From: Lachnoclostridium sp. UBA2905
GTDB lineage: Bacteria; Bacillota; Clostridia; Lachnospirales; Lachnospiraceae
Length of the DNA: 40,620 nt
Reading direction: 5' to 3'
Assembly (NCBI GenBank): GCA_002349525.1
Contig: DEDL01000016.1
Span: 2,428 to 43,047, forward strand
Shown here in pieces: positions 26,174 to 33,290 of the stretch (the stretch's first letter is position 1; each line of letters opens with the position of its first letter). The notes below the pieces were generated by a model, which was not told the DNA's origin, searched no databases, and was given only the letters and a program-made list of their open reading frames with translations. The position numbers and the translations under genes are program-made.

Positions 26174-27982
26174 ATGAGAAATGTTTTGTGTTATACAAGA
26201 AAACCAGTGAATGAGAAGATTTATGATCCAAGACTTGCATATAGTATGCATCTTGCAATTGAAAAAGAGGGAAAATATGTACCACTTAATCATAATTCAG
26301 GTGTTTTATTTGCCCGTGCTACGGAGAATGAAGATGGATCTCTGAATCCAAAAAGTATCAGACATCCATTTGTATTTAATATGAAAGATGGTTCTTTTGG
26401 TGTTATTGCTGTCAGAATTGAAGGTGATGGAGAGGATGACAGTCAGAGCAAGGGAAAGGCCATCTTTTTTGTGTCTAAAGACCTTGTTAATTATGAGGAA
26501 GAGGGACTTATAGGATTAACTGACGATTACCTTGAAAGAGTAGTTTGTATATACGATGCTGATGCCTGTGAATATGTTATTGAGTACAAGGATGTTAATG
26601 CCAAATTTGGACGAGTTGCACTTAAGAACATCAGAGGCGGAGAGGATTATTCAGATGCTGTTACAGGTATTGATGAGGGAGAATTTATTTTACCTGCTGT
26701 AAGCGAAGTGTCAGAAGATGATATTTTAGGGGTTGTTCCGGAAAATGAATTTGAAGTCGACAACGAAACAGGAAAAAGACTTGAGGACAAATTCATGGTG
26801 CCTTGTCATATTGCAAACGAATATCCTGTAAGTGTTACAGCTGCCAATAAGGAAGAACTGGATGCTATTAAGGCAAAGGCAATATATTCTGACGGGACAT
26901 TTGCTATGAAGAGAGTGGACTGGGATGTCACAAATGTGGATTGGAATAAGGAAGAAGAATATGAGATTACCGGAAAGATTCATCAGGATGTGTTCAAGTT
27001 TCCTATTGCTTATAACAGAGCTGATCCATGTATGGCAATGTGGAAGGGAAAATATTATTTTATCTCAACAAATGATGCGGATCACGAACATACAATATAT
27101 ATAAGAGAAGCAGATTCTATACCTGAACTTGTAACAGCAGAGGATCATCTTATACTTGATGCTTATACATATGAGCATGTTGGTAATCTTTTGTGGGCTC
27201 CTGAACTTCATGTTGTAGAAGGAAGATTATACATATTCCATGCCTGCACTCCAGGAGAATTCTTCTGTGAAGAATCACATGTTATGGCATTGAAGGAAGG
27301 CGGTAATCCTGTCAATAAGGAAGACTGGTCAGAACCAAAACGCGTTGTGAAGGCCGATGGAAGTGATATATGTAAACAGGGTGAGGTTATTACACTTGAT
27401 ATGACCTGTTTTAAATGGGATGGCGAGTATTATGCTGTATGGTCACAGAGACAGTTCCTGCCAAAGGATCTTGGAGCATGGCTTTATATTGCAAAGCTTA
27501 ATAAGGATGAGCCTTGGAAGCTTGCCTCAGAGCCTGTAGTATTATCAAAGCCAGATTATGGTTGGGCTAATAATCATACATTTGTTGATGAGGGACCATT
27601 TGCAATAATTAAGGACGATATGCTTATCCTGACATTCTCAAGTGCAGCAGTTGATACATCTTATGTAGTAGGTATGCTTACAGTTGAGAAGGGTAAGGAC
27701 ATACTTGTCAGGGAAAACTGGAGAAAGTCCAATGCCCCTATACTTACATCTAGAAGTGTTGAGGGTGAATTTGGAACCGGACACAATGCCTATGTAATAG
27801 ATGAATACGGTGATATGTGGAATACGTATCATGCAAGACCAGGCGTAGACGGACCAAGAAGCAGCGGAGTCAGAAGAGTTCATTTTGATATTGATGGACT
27901 TCCTAGACTTGACCTTGTTGAAGAAAATGATGTAAATAAGGAGCTTAGAACAATCAGAACTACACTTGTAGTGGAAAAGTAG
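26174..27982 (+). CDS. GH43 family glycosidase (arabinofuranosidase/xylosidase type), cytoplasmic
   Basis: A 602-residue protein without signal peptide. The N-terminal 230 residues include a propeller-like or accessory region and a beta-rich Ig-type segment (YPVSVTAANKEEL, YEITGKI). The GH43 five-bladed catalytic domain spans about 270-590: NRADPCMAMWKGKYYFIST with the likely base Asp284, LLWAPELHVVEGRLYIFHA, GWANNHTFVDEGPF with the likely acid Glu473, and a terminal GTGHNAY / WNTYHARPG. This arrangement resembles intracellular GH43 enzymes acting on imported arabino- or xylo-oligosaccharides. It is the second GH43-like enzyme in 5 kb. A YczE-type membrane gene follows after 32 bases. Substrate is inferred only from family. 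Confidence 0.85.
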   Translation: MRNVLCYTRKPVNEKIYDPRLAYSMHLAIEKEGKYVPLNHNSGVLFARATENEDGSLNPKSIRHPFVFNMKDGSFGVIAVRIEGDGEDDSQSKGKAIFFVSKDLVNYEEEGLIGLTDDYLERVVCIYDADACEYVIEYKDVNAKFGRVALKNIRGGEDYSDAVTGIDEGEFILPAVSEVSEDDILGVVPENEFEVDNETGKRLEDKFMVPCHIANEYPVSVTAANKEELDAIKAKAIYSDGTFAMKRVDWDVTNVDWNKEEEYEITGKIHQDVFKFPIAYNRADPCMAMWKGKYYFISTNDADHEHTIYIREADSIPELVTAEDHLILDAYTYEHVGNLLWAPELHVVEGRLYIFHACTPGEFFCEESHVMALKEGGNPVNKEDWSEPKRVVKADGSDICKQGEVITLDMTCFKWDGEYYAVWSQRQFLPKDLGAWLYIAKLNKDEPWKLASEPVVLSKPDYGWANNHTFVDEGPFAIIKDDMLILTFSSAAVDTSYVVGMLTVEKGKDILVRENWRKSNAPILTSRSVEGEFGTGHNAYVIDEYGDMWNTYHARPGVDGPRSSGVRRVHFDIDGLPRLDLVEENDVNKELRTIRTTLVVEK

Positions 27983-28014
27983 AAATTTAAGCTGATTAAA
28001 ATAGAGTAATAGCT

Positions 28015-28635
28015 ATGAGATTTGGATTAAAAGAAAAAAAGAGAATACTTATTGCACTTCTTGCAGTACTTGGAATGGGATTATCCGTTTCATTTCTCTT
28101 AAGAGTTGATATGGGAACTGACCCATATACCTGTATGAATAATGGTGTTGCCGCAAAGCTTGGTATCAGTTTTGGTACCTGGCAGGCTGCACTTAATATC
28201 ATATTGCTTATAATAGTATTCTTATGTGACAAAAAACAGATTGGATGGGGAACTGTATTTAATATGTTTCTTGTTGGATACGTTTCAGATTTTGTTACAT
28301 GGGTAACAGACAAGCTTGTGGCAAATGATGTGTTTACAGTTATGTCTGTAAGAATTGTTATAATGCTTATTGCACTTATTGTATTTGTAATTGCGGCAGC
28401 TCTTTATATGTCAGCCGGAATGGGAGTGGCTCCATATGATGCCATTAACTTTATAATAGCCGACAAAATATCAAAAGTGCCATTTAAGATTACAAGAATC
28501 TGTGTAGACGCCCTTGGCTGTTTCATCGGCTATCTTCTTGGAAGTACTGTCGGTGTTGTGACAGTGCTCATTGTATTAACCTTAGGACCTGTAGTCCAGT
28601 GGATGAAAGAAAAAATGGATGCCCTGTTTGCATAA
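28015..28635 (+). CDS. YczE/YitT-like integral membrane protein
   Basis: A 206-residue protein with five or so hydrophobic helices and the YczE-family features LLRVDMGTDPYTCMNNGVA near the start and GMGVAPYDAINFIIADK in the second half, an internal duplication of the G-x-x-P-Y/D motif. Function is unknown; members are often described as putative transporters. The ribosome site is weak. It closely follows the GH43 gene and may share its transcript. Its last codons form the first unit of a 20-bp tandem repeat. Confidence 0.85.
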   Translation: MRFGLKEKKRILIALLAVLGMGLSVSFLLRVDMGTDPYTCMNNGVAAKLGISFGTWQAALNIILLIIVFLCDKKQIGWGTVFNMFLVGYVSDFVTWVTDKLVANDVFTVMSVRIVIMLIALIVFVIAAALYMSAGMGVAPYDAINFIIADKISKVPFKITRICVDALGCFIGYLLGSTVGVVTVLIVLTLGPVVQWMKEKMDALFA

Positions 28636-28727
28636 GCTTTTTACTGATTGCATAGTTTTTAAACTTTTACATAAAGCTTTTTATTGTTTACATAGGCTTT
28701 TTGCTGTTTGCATAAGATTTTTAAAGA
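28628..28727. repeat. 20-bp-period tandem array, 5 units
   Basis: Five units of 19-21 bases, each TTGCATAAGCTTTTT-like: they start at 28628, 28648, 28667, 28688 and 28708, beginning TTGCATAAGC, TTGCATAGTT, TTACATAAAG, TTACATAGGC and TTGCATAAGA. Unit 1 overlaps the final codons of the YczE gene and unit 5 ends 7 bases before the ABC-F stop, so the array fills the whole convergent gap. T5 runs recur every 20 bases. Confidence 0.88.
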
Positions 28728-28734
28728 TTATGGT

Positions 28735-30288
28735 TTACAGTCTTGTAGTCCATTTTGAACAATCCCATACTTCATCTGCCAGGCCGTCATAAAATTCAGG
28801 TTCATGGCAAACCATAAGTATACTGCCCTTATATTCTGTAAGGGCTTTTTTTAATTCATCCTTTGCGTCAACGTCCAAATGATTTGTTGGCTCGTCCAAA
28901 AGAAGAATATTAGTTTCAGTGTTGATAATCTTACACAGGCGTACCTTTGCCTGCTCGCCACCGCTTAATACTTTCACTTTACTTTCAATATGTTTAGTTG
29001 TAAGTCCACATTTTGCAAGGGCAGAACGAACTTCATACTGTGTATAAGAAGGAAACTCCTGCCATATTTCTTCAATACATGAATTATTCATGTCACCAGA
29101 CATTTCCTGCTCAAAATATCCTATACTCAGATAATCACCTAGTGTAACCTTACCTGATAAAGGTTTTATAAGACCGAGAATGCTCTTTAGAAGAGTTGAC
29201 TTACCTATACCGTTTGCACCTGTAAGCACAATCTTTTTTCCACGTTCCATTGACAGATTAAGTGGAGAAGAAAGTGGGTCATCATAACCGATAACAAGAT
29301 CATTTGTCTCAAAAATGTATTTGCCGGGAGTTCTTGCTTCCTTAAAATGAAATTCAGGACGTACTTTTTTGGCTGCAAGCTCAATTACATCCATCTTATC
29401 AAGCTTCTTCTGACGGGACATAGCCATATTTCTTGTAGCTACCCTGGCCTTATTTCTTGCAACAAAGTCCCTCAATTCCGCAATTTCCTTCTGCTGCTTA
29501 TTGTATGCTGCTTCAAGCTGTGACTGTTTCATTTCATAGGTTTCCCTGAATTTGTCATAGTCACCAACATATCTGCACAGCTGACGGTTGTCCATATGAT
29601 ATATAAGATTGATTACACTATTTAAAAATGGTATGTCATGAGATATTAATATAAATGCGTTCTCATAATCATTAAGATAGCGCTTAAGCCATTCAATATG
29701 TTCTGCATCAAGGTAGTTGGTTGGCTCGTCAAGAAGAAGAATGTCAGGCTTCTCAAGAAGGAGCTTTCCAAGTAAAACCTTTGTACGCTGTCCACCACTA
29801 AGATCTGTTACATCTTTATCAAGACCAATGTCGCTTAAACCTAGAGCTTTTCCAACCTCTTCAACCTTGGAATCTATCATGTAAAAATCATGCATGGTAA
29901 GAAGATCCTGGATGGTACCTAATTCCTCCATATAGGTTTCAAGTTCTTCCTCAGTTGCATCTCCCATTTTGCCACATATGTCATTCATATGCTCTTCCAT
30001 TTCAAGAAGAAAATCAAATGCAGAGGTAAGAACCTGGCGTATACTCATTCCTTTTTCAAGAACAGTATGCTGGTCGAGATAGCCAACACGCACATTTTTA
30101 GCCCATTCAACCTTACCTTCGTCAGGCATAAGCTTTCCTGTGATTATATTCATAAAAGTAGATTTACCCTCGCCATTGGCTCCGATAAGTCCAATGTGCT
30201 CGCCCTTTAACAGACGAAATGACACGTCTTCGAATATGGCCCTGTCACCAAAACCATGTGTCAAATGTTCAACATTTAAAATACTCAT
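28735..30288 (-). CDS. ABC-F family ATPase (ribosome-associated type)
   Basis: A 517-residue soluble protein with two ABC ATPase domains and no membrane segments, the ABC-F layout; family members act on the ribosome in translation or antibiotic protection. The first domain has Walker A GANGEGKST (36-44), signature LSGGQRTK and Walker B ILLLDEPTNYLD. An interdomain linker of about 80 charged residues follows (KQSQLEAAYNKQQKEIAELR, then RNMAMSRQKKLDKMD). The second has GANGIGKST, LSGGEQAK and ILLLDEPTNHLD. The length and short arm resemble the YkpA/YbiT-like housekeeping groups more than dedicated resistance factors, but subfamily is not certain. On the minus strand AAAGGA precedes the start. 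Confidence 0.93.
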   Translation of the reverse strand: MSILNVEHLTHGFGDRAIFEDVSFRLLKGEHIGLIGANGEGKSTFMNIITGKLMPDEGKVEWAKNVRVGYLDQHTVLEKGMSIRQVLTSAFDFLLEMEEHMNDICGKMGDATEEELETYMEELGTIQDLLTMHDFYMIDSKVEEVGKALGLSDIGLDKDVTDLSGGQRTKVLLGKLLLEKPDILLLDEPTNYLDAEHIEWLKRYLNDYENAFILISHDIPFLNSVINLIYHMDNRQLCRYVGDYDKFRETYEMKQSQLEAAYNKQQKEIAELRDFVARNKARVATRNMAMSRQKKLDKMDVIELAAKKVRPEFHFKEARTPGKYIFETNDLVIGYDDPLSSPLNLSMERGKKIVLTGANGIGKSTLLKSILGLIKPLSGKVTLGDYLSIGYFEQEMSGDMNNSCIEEIWQEFPSYTQYEVRSALAKCGLTTKHIESKVKVLSGGEQAKVRLCKIINTETNILLLDEPTNHLDVDAKDELKKALTEYKGSILMVCHEPEFYDGLADEVWDCSKWTTRL

Positions 30289-30385
30289 ATAAAAAAAATC
30301 CTTTCAGTTCATATTGCCCATTATATGTGAATAAATGATTTATGTAAAGAGTTTCATCTCAGTCAGATAAGGGGGAAAGTTATCC

Positions 30386-30415
30386 TTGACTTACCCGCTT
30401 GATGAGTTATATTAT
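30386..30415 (+). promoter_or_regulatory. Possible promoter upstream of the SGNH gene
   Basis: TTGACT (30386-30391), an 18-base spacer and TATTAT (30410-30415). It would give a leader of about 170 bases carrying the 39-bp repeats. Confidence 0.5.
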
Positions 30416-30472
30416 CATGTTGTACGTAAAATGTGTAAGGCACACTTTGATTGAACAAATATAATGAGCATG

Positions 30473-30569
30473 TTTGATGTGCGGATTCAGTGCGCAGATG
30501 TAGTATACAGTTTTGATGTGCAGATTCAGCGTGCAGATATATTATACATATTTAATGTGCAAATATAAA
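30473..30569. repeat. 39-bp-period tandem repeat, 2.5 units
   Basis: Units begin at 30473, 30512 and 30551, exactly 39 bases apart, each opening TTTGATGTGC or TTTAATGTGC. Units 1 and 2 share about 85 percent of positions by eye, and unit 3 is partial. Each full unit also contains a second GTGCAGAT/GCGCAGAT and ends in an AT-rich TATACA. The array lies just before the SGNH hydrolase start. Confidence 0.9.
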
Positions 30570-30590
30570 GAGAGAGAGTAGAGAGTGCAT

Positions 30591-31205
30591 ATGAATATAT
30601 TATGTTTTGGAGATTCCAATACATGGGGACTTGTACCATGCGTTGGCAACAGATTTGATATGGAAAAAAGATGGACAGGCAGATTATATGAACTGTTTGG
30701 TGGAAAACACCATATAATAGAAGAAGGACTTAACGGAAGAACGGCTGATGAAAAGGATGATGAAGAACCATACCTTAATGGTAGAAGCTATATGGAAGCA
30801 TGTGTGCTTTCACATCGTCCAGTGGATGTGCTTATTGTTATGCTTGGAAGCAATGATATTAAAGTAAGATATGGCAAGAGTGCAGAGCAGATTGCCGATT
30901 CAATAACTGCCCTTACAAGAGATATGAAAAAAATTCTTGATAATAAACAGGCTGAACGCGTAAAAGTGCTTCTCATATCACCTAAAAATATTGATTCAAG
31001 AATACTTGGTGACCAGACCTTTGATGAAGAATCCATCAAAAAATCTGAAGTGCTTGGAGGATTGTTAGAGAAAAGAGCAAAAGCTGAAGGCTGGCTGTTT
31101 CTTGATGCGGCAAAAGATGATATTTTTCTTGGAGATGACGGACTACATCTTAGAGAAGATGGCCATGACAGCCTTGCAAAGCATATCTATAATATTTTAA
31201 AATGA
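30591..31205 (+). CDS. SGNH/GDSL-family hydrolase
   Basis: A 204-residue cytoplasmic esterase-type protein. Block I CFGDSNTWG carries nucleophile Ser9; an oxyanion Gly/Asn pair is in MLGSNDIK; and block V gives Asp183 and His186 in DDGLHLREDGH. The compact length and lack of signal peptide match the intracellular GDSL arylesterase/acetylesterase group; deacetylation of imported oligosaccharides is possible given nearby glycosidases, but this is inferred. A GTG at 30585 is in frame two codons earlier; the ATG at 30591 is preferred. The purine stretch AGAGAGAG upstream is a weak ribosome site. Confidence 0.9.
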   Translation: MNILCFGDSNTWGLVPCVGNRFDMEKRWTGRLYELFGGKHHIIEEGLNGRTADEKDDEEPYLNGRSYMEACVLSHRPVDVLIVMLGSNDIKVRYGKSAEQIADSITALTRDMKKILDNKQAERVKVLLISPKNIDSRILGDQTFDEESIKKSEVLGGLLEKRAKAEGWLFLDAAKDDIFLGDDGLHLREDGHDSLAKHIYNILK

Positions 31206-31236
31206 CGTATTTTTCTTATGAAATGAGGTGTAAATA

Positions 31237-32178
31237 ATGGGTAGAAGTTATTTTGAAAAAACCGACTGCGATAATAAAAATGTGGTCAAAAAAACAGTTG
31301 ATGATAAGCAGATAGGAAAAATAGTTACCAAACTTACAGTTGTTACAGTTGCGTGTAACATTGTCTTATTTGTATTCAAGCTCATTGCAGGTATTGTGGC
31401 GGGGGCTGGAGCCATGATTTTTGATGCTGTTCACTCAATGTCAGATGTATTTACAACCATAATTGCAGTTGTAGGTGTCAGCTTCGCAAGGAAAGAAGCA
31501 GATGATGACCATCAATATGGACACGAACGTATGGAATGTGTTGCAGGACTTATTTTGTCAGCAATACTTATGATAGTAGGAATTGGAATTGGATATTCTG
31601 GTGTAAAAAACATAATTGATTCAAACTATGAAACCGCAGCTCTTCCGGGAGTGATTGCCTTGATAGCTGCGATTGTATCAATTGTTGTGAAAGAAGCAAT
31701 GTTCTGGTACACAAGACATTACGCAAAGCTTATTGATTCATCAGCCTTTATGGCAGATGCCTGGCATCACAGATCAGATGCAATATCATCTGTAGGAGCC
31801 CTTATCGGTATAGGCTTTGCAAGAGCAGGATTTCCTGTAATGGATTCCGTAGCCAGCATAGTAATATGCGTATTCATATTGAAAACATCTGTTGACATAA
31901 TGATGGACACCATAGGCAAAATGACGGATAAAGCTTGTGATGATGAAAAAAGTGCAATGATACGTGCTTATATCAGCTCATACAAGGAGGTTGAAAAAAT
32001 TGATCTTCTTAGAACAAGACTCTTTGGCAATAAAATATACGTTGAAGCTGAAATACAGATAGATGGTGACATGAAACTTCGAGATGCCCACGAAATCGCA
32101 GAGCGAATACATGATGGCATGGAAAAGGAATTTGAAGACGTAAAACACATAATGATACACATAAACCCAACCCATTAA
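31237..32178 (+). CDS. Cation diffusion facilitator (CDF) family metal transporter
   Basis: A 313-residue membrane protein exporting divalent metal ions by proton exchange. Six hydrophobic helices span about 30-215. The two metal-site motifs are present: FDAVHSMSDVFTT on helix II and ADAWHHRSDAISS on helix V. The cytoplasmic C-terminal domain (about 220-313) ends with DVKHIMIHINP. Helix motifs are H/D-rich as in the FieF/MntE-like groups, but metal preference (Zn, Fe, Mn) cannot be read reliably. The start follows AGGTG. It lies 31 bases after the SGNH gene, likely in the same transcript, and ends at the bidirectional terminator shared with upp. Confidence 0.93.
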   Translation: MGRSYFEKTDCDNKNVVKKTVDDKQIGKIVTKLTVVTVACNIVLFVFKLIAGIVAGAGAMIFDAVHSMSDVFTTIIAVVGVSFARKEADDDHQYGHERMECVAGLILSAILMIVGIGIGYSGVKNIIDSNYETAALPGVIALIAAIVSIVVKEAMFWYTRHYAKLIDSSAFMADAWHHRSDAISSVGALIGIGFARAGFPVMDSVASIVICVFILKTSVDIMMDTIGKMTDKACDDEKSAMIRAYISSYKEVEKIDLLRTRLFGNKIYVEAEIQIDGDMKLRDAHEIAERIHDGMEKEFEDVKHIMIHINPTH

Positions 32179-32203
32179 ATATAAAAGGAAGGGTAGATTA
32201 ACT

Positions 32204-32330
32204 AAAAAAGTGATTCTATCAGTTCAGGTACTGTGAGCCCGTCGGTACTTAACAAGTGCGTAGCACGAGTTTAGTACCGCTACGAGGCTCGCGTAGCGAG
32301 AGCGTGCCTGAAATGATAGAACACTTTTTT
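32204..32330. terminator. Bidirectional terminator with 27-bp inverted arms
   Basis: Left arm at 32204-32231 (AAAAAAGTGATTCTATCA, then GTTCAGG) is nearly complementary to the right arm at 32304-32330 (GCCTGAAATGATAGAACAC, then T6). Both strands end in T6, so it can stop the CDF transcript and the opposing upp transcript. Between the arms lie two inner hairpins: GGTACT..AGTACC around GTGC-GTA-GCAC (32243-32279) and CGCTACG/CGTAGCG (32278-32297). Confidence 0.75.
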
Positions 32331-32467
32331 TATCCGTTTAGTACCGCTACGAGGCTCGCGTAGCGAGAGCGTGCCTGAAATGATAGAACACTTTTTTGCC
32401 CGTTTAGTACCGCTACGAGGCTCGCGTAGCGGGAGCGTGCCTGAAATGACAGAACACTTTTTTGTCA
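32269..32467. repeat. 66-67-bp tandem repeat, 3 units, palindromic
   Basis: Units start at 32269, 32336 and 32402 with GTTTAGTACCGCTACGAGGC. Each holds a GC-rich palindrome (CTCGC-GTA-GCGAG overlapping CGCTACG/CGTAGCG) and ends GAACACTTTTTT. Units 1 and 2 are almost identical; unit 3 has two substitutions. The last unit runs into the upp stop codon. In unit 3 the sequence ATGACA (instead of ATGATA) pairs with TGTCAT past the T-run. The array duplicates the right half of the terminator at 32204-32330. Confidence 0.93.
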
Positions 32468-33094
32468 TTTAGTTCCAAAAATCCTGTCCCCTGCGTCGCC
32501 AAGACCAGGTACAATATAACCATGCTCATTCAGCTTTTCATCAAGGGCCCCGATGTAGATATCAACATCCGGATGGTCCTTTTTAATTCTTTCAACACCT
32601 TCAGGAGCAGCAATAATACACATAAAATGAATATGATTACAGCCCTTTTCCTTAAGAAGCTTAATAGCTGCAGAAGAAGAACCACCGGTTGCAAGCATAG
32701 GATCTACTACGAAAACCTCACGCTCATTGCAATCAGCAGGAATCTTACAGTAATACTCAACAGGTTCAAGAGTTTCAGGATCTCTGTAGAGACCAATATG
32801 TCCGATTTTTGCGGCAGGAATAAGTGAAAGAACACCATCAACCATACCAAGACCTGCTCTTAAAATAGGAATAACTGCAAGCTTACGTCCCTTAAGCTGC
32901 TTAACAGTAGTTGTACATATAGGTGTTTCAATCTCGACATCTGCAAGAGGAAGATTGCGTGTAGCCTCATAGCAGATAAGTGAAGCAATTTCGCTTACGG
33001 ATTGTCTGAAGTCTTTAGTTCCTGTTTCTTTACGTCTGATAAGACCGATTTTGTGCTGAATTAATGGGTGATCCATAACATATACATTACTCAT
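32465..33094 (-). CDS. upp: Uracil phosphoribosyltransferase
   Basis: Cytoplasmic salvage enzyme making UMP from uracil and PRPP, 209 aa, the normal length. Start MSNVYVMDHPLIQHK fits the family N-terminus, RAGLGMVDG and the PRPP loop VVDPMLATGGSS are present, and the C-terminus ends PGLGDAGDRIFGTK as in canonical Upp. GGAGG precedes the chosen start at 33094; the frame opens earlier but that extension is not family-like. It is downstream of uraA on the same strand, so uptake and conversion of uracil are co-oriented. A 38-bp tandem repeat lies between them. Confidence 0.97.
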   Translation of the reverse strand: MSNVYVMDHPLIQHKIGLIRRKETGTKDFRQSVSEIASLICYEATRNLPLADVEIETPICTTTVKQLKGRKLAVIPILRAGLGMVDGVLSLIPAAKIGHIGLYRDPETLEPVEYYCKIPADCNEREVFVVDPMLATGGSSSAAIKLLKEKGCNHIHFMCIIAAPEGVERIKKDHPDVDIYIGALDEKLNEHGYIVPGLGDAGDRIFGTK

Positions 33095-33124
33095 AATATA
33101 AGTCCTCCATTCAAAATAATTATT

Positions 33125-33250
33125 TAATATAACATAGTTTTTAAATAAAAACACAGCTTACATAATATAACATTATTTTTAATTAAAAACATAGTTTGCA
33201 TAATATAACATTATTTTTAGAAAAAAACATAGTTTGCTTAATATAACACC
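33125..33250. repeat. 38-bp-period tandem repeat, 3.3 units, between uraA and upp
   Basis: Units begin at 33125, 33163, 33201 and 33239 with TAATATAACA, exactly 38 bases apart. Each holds a TTTTTAATTAAAAA-like palindrome and ends CATAGTTTGCA. Units 2 and 3 differ at only a few positions. The DNA is extremely AT-rich. On the transcribed (minus) strand it lies between the uraA stop and the upp ribosome site. Confidence 0.93.
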
Positions 33251-33290
33251 AATCAAAATGATATGCATAGTATATAGCATTATCATTCCA

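Noticed and set aside
32280..32468. 62-residue minus-strand open frame with repeated REPRSGTKR
   Set aside because: It is simply the translation of the 66-67-bp palindromic repeats and has no ribosome site.
32269..33250. CRISPR array
   Set aside because: The 66-67-bp and 38-bp arrays are continuous tandem copies without unique spacers, and no cas genes are nearby.
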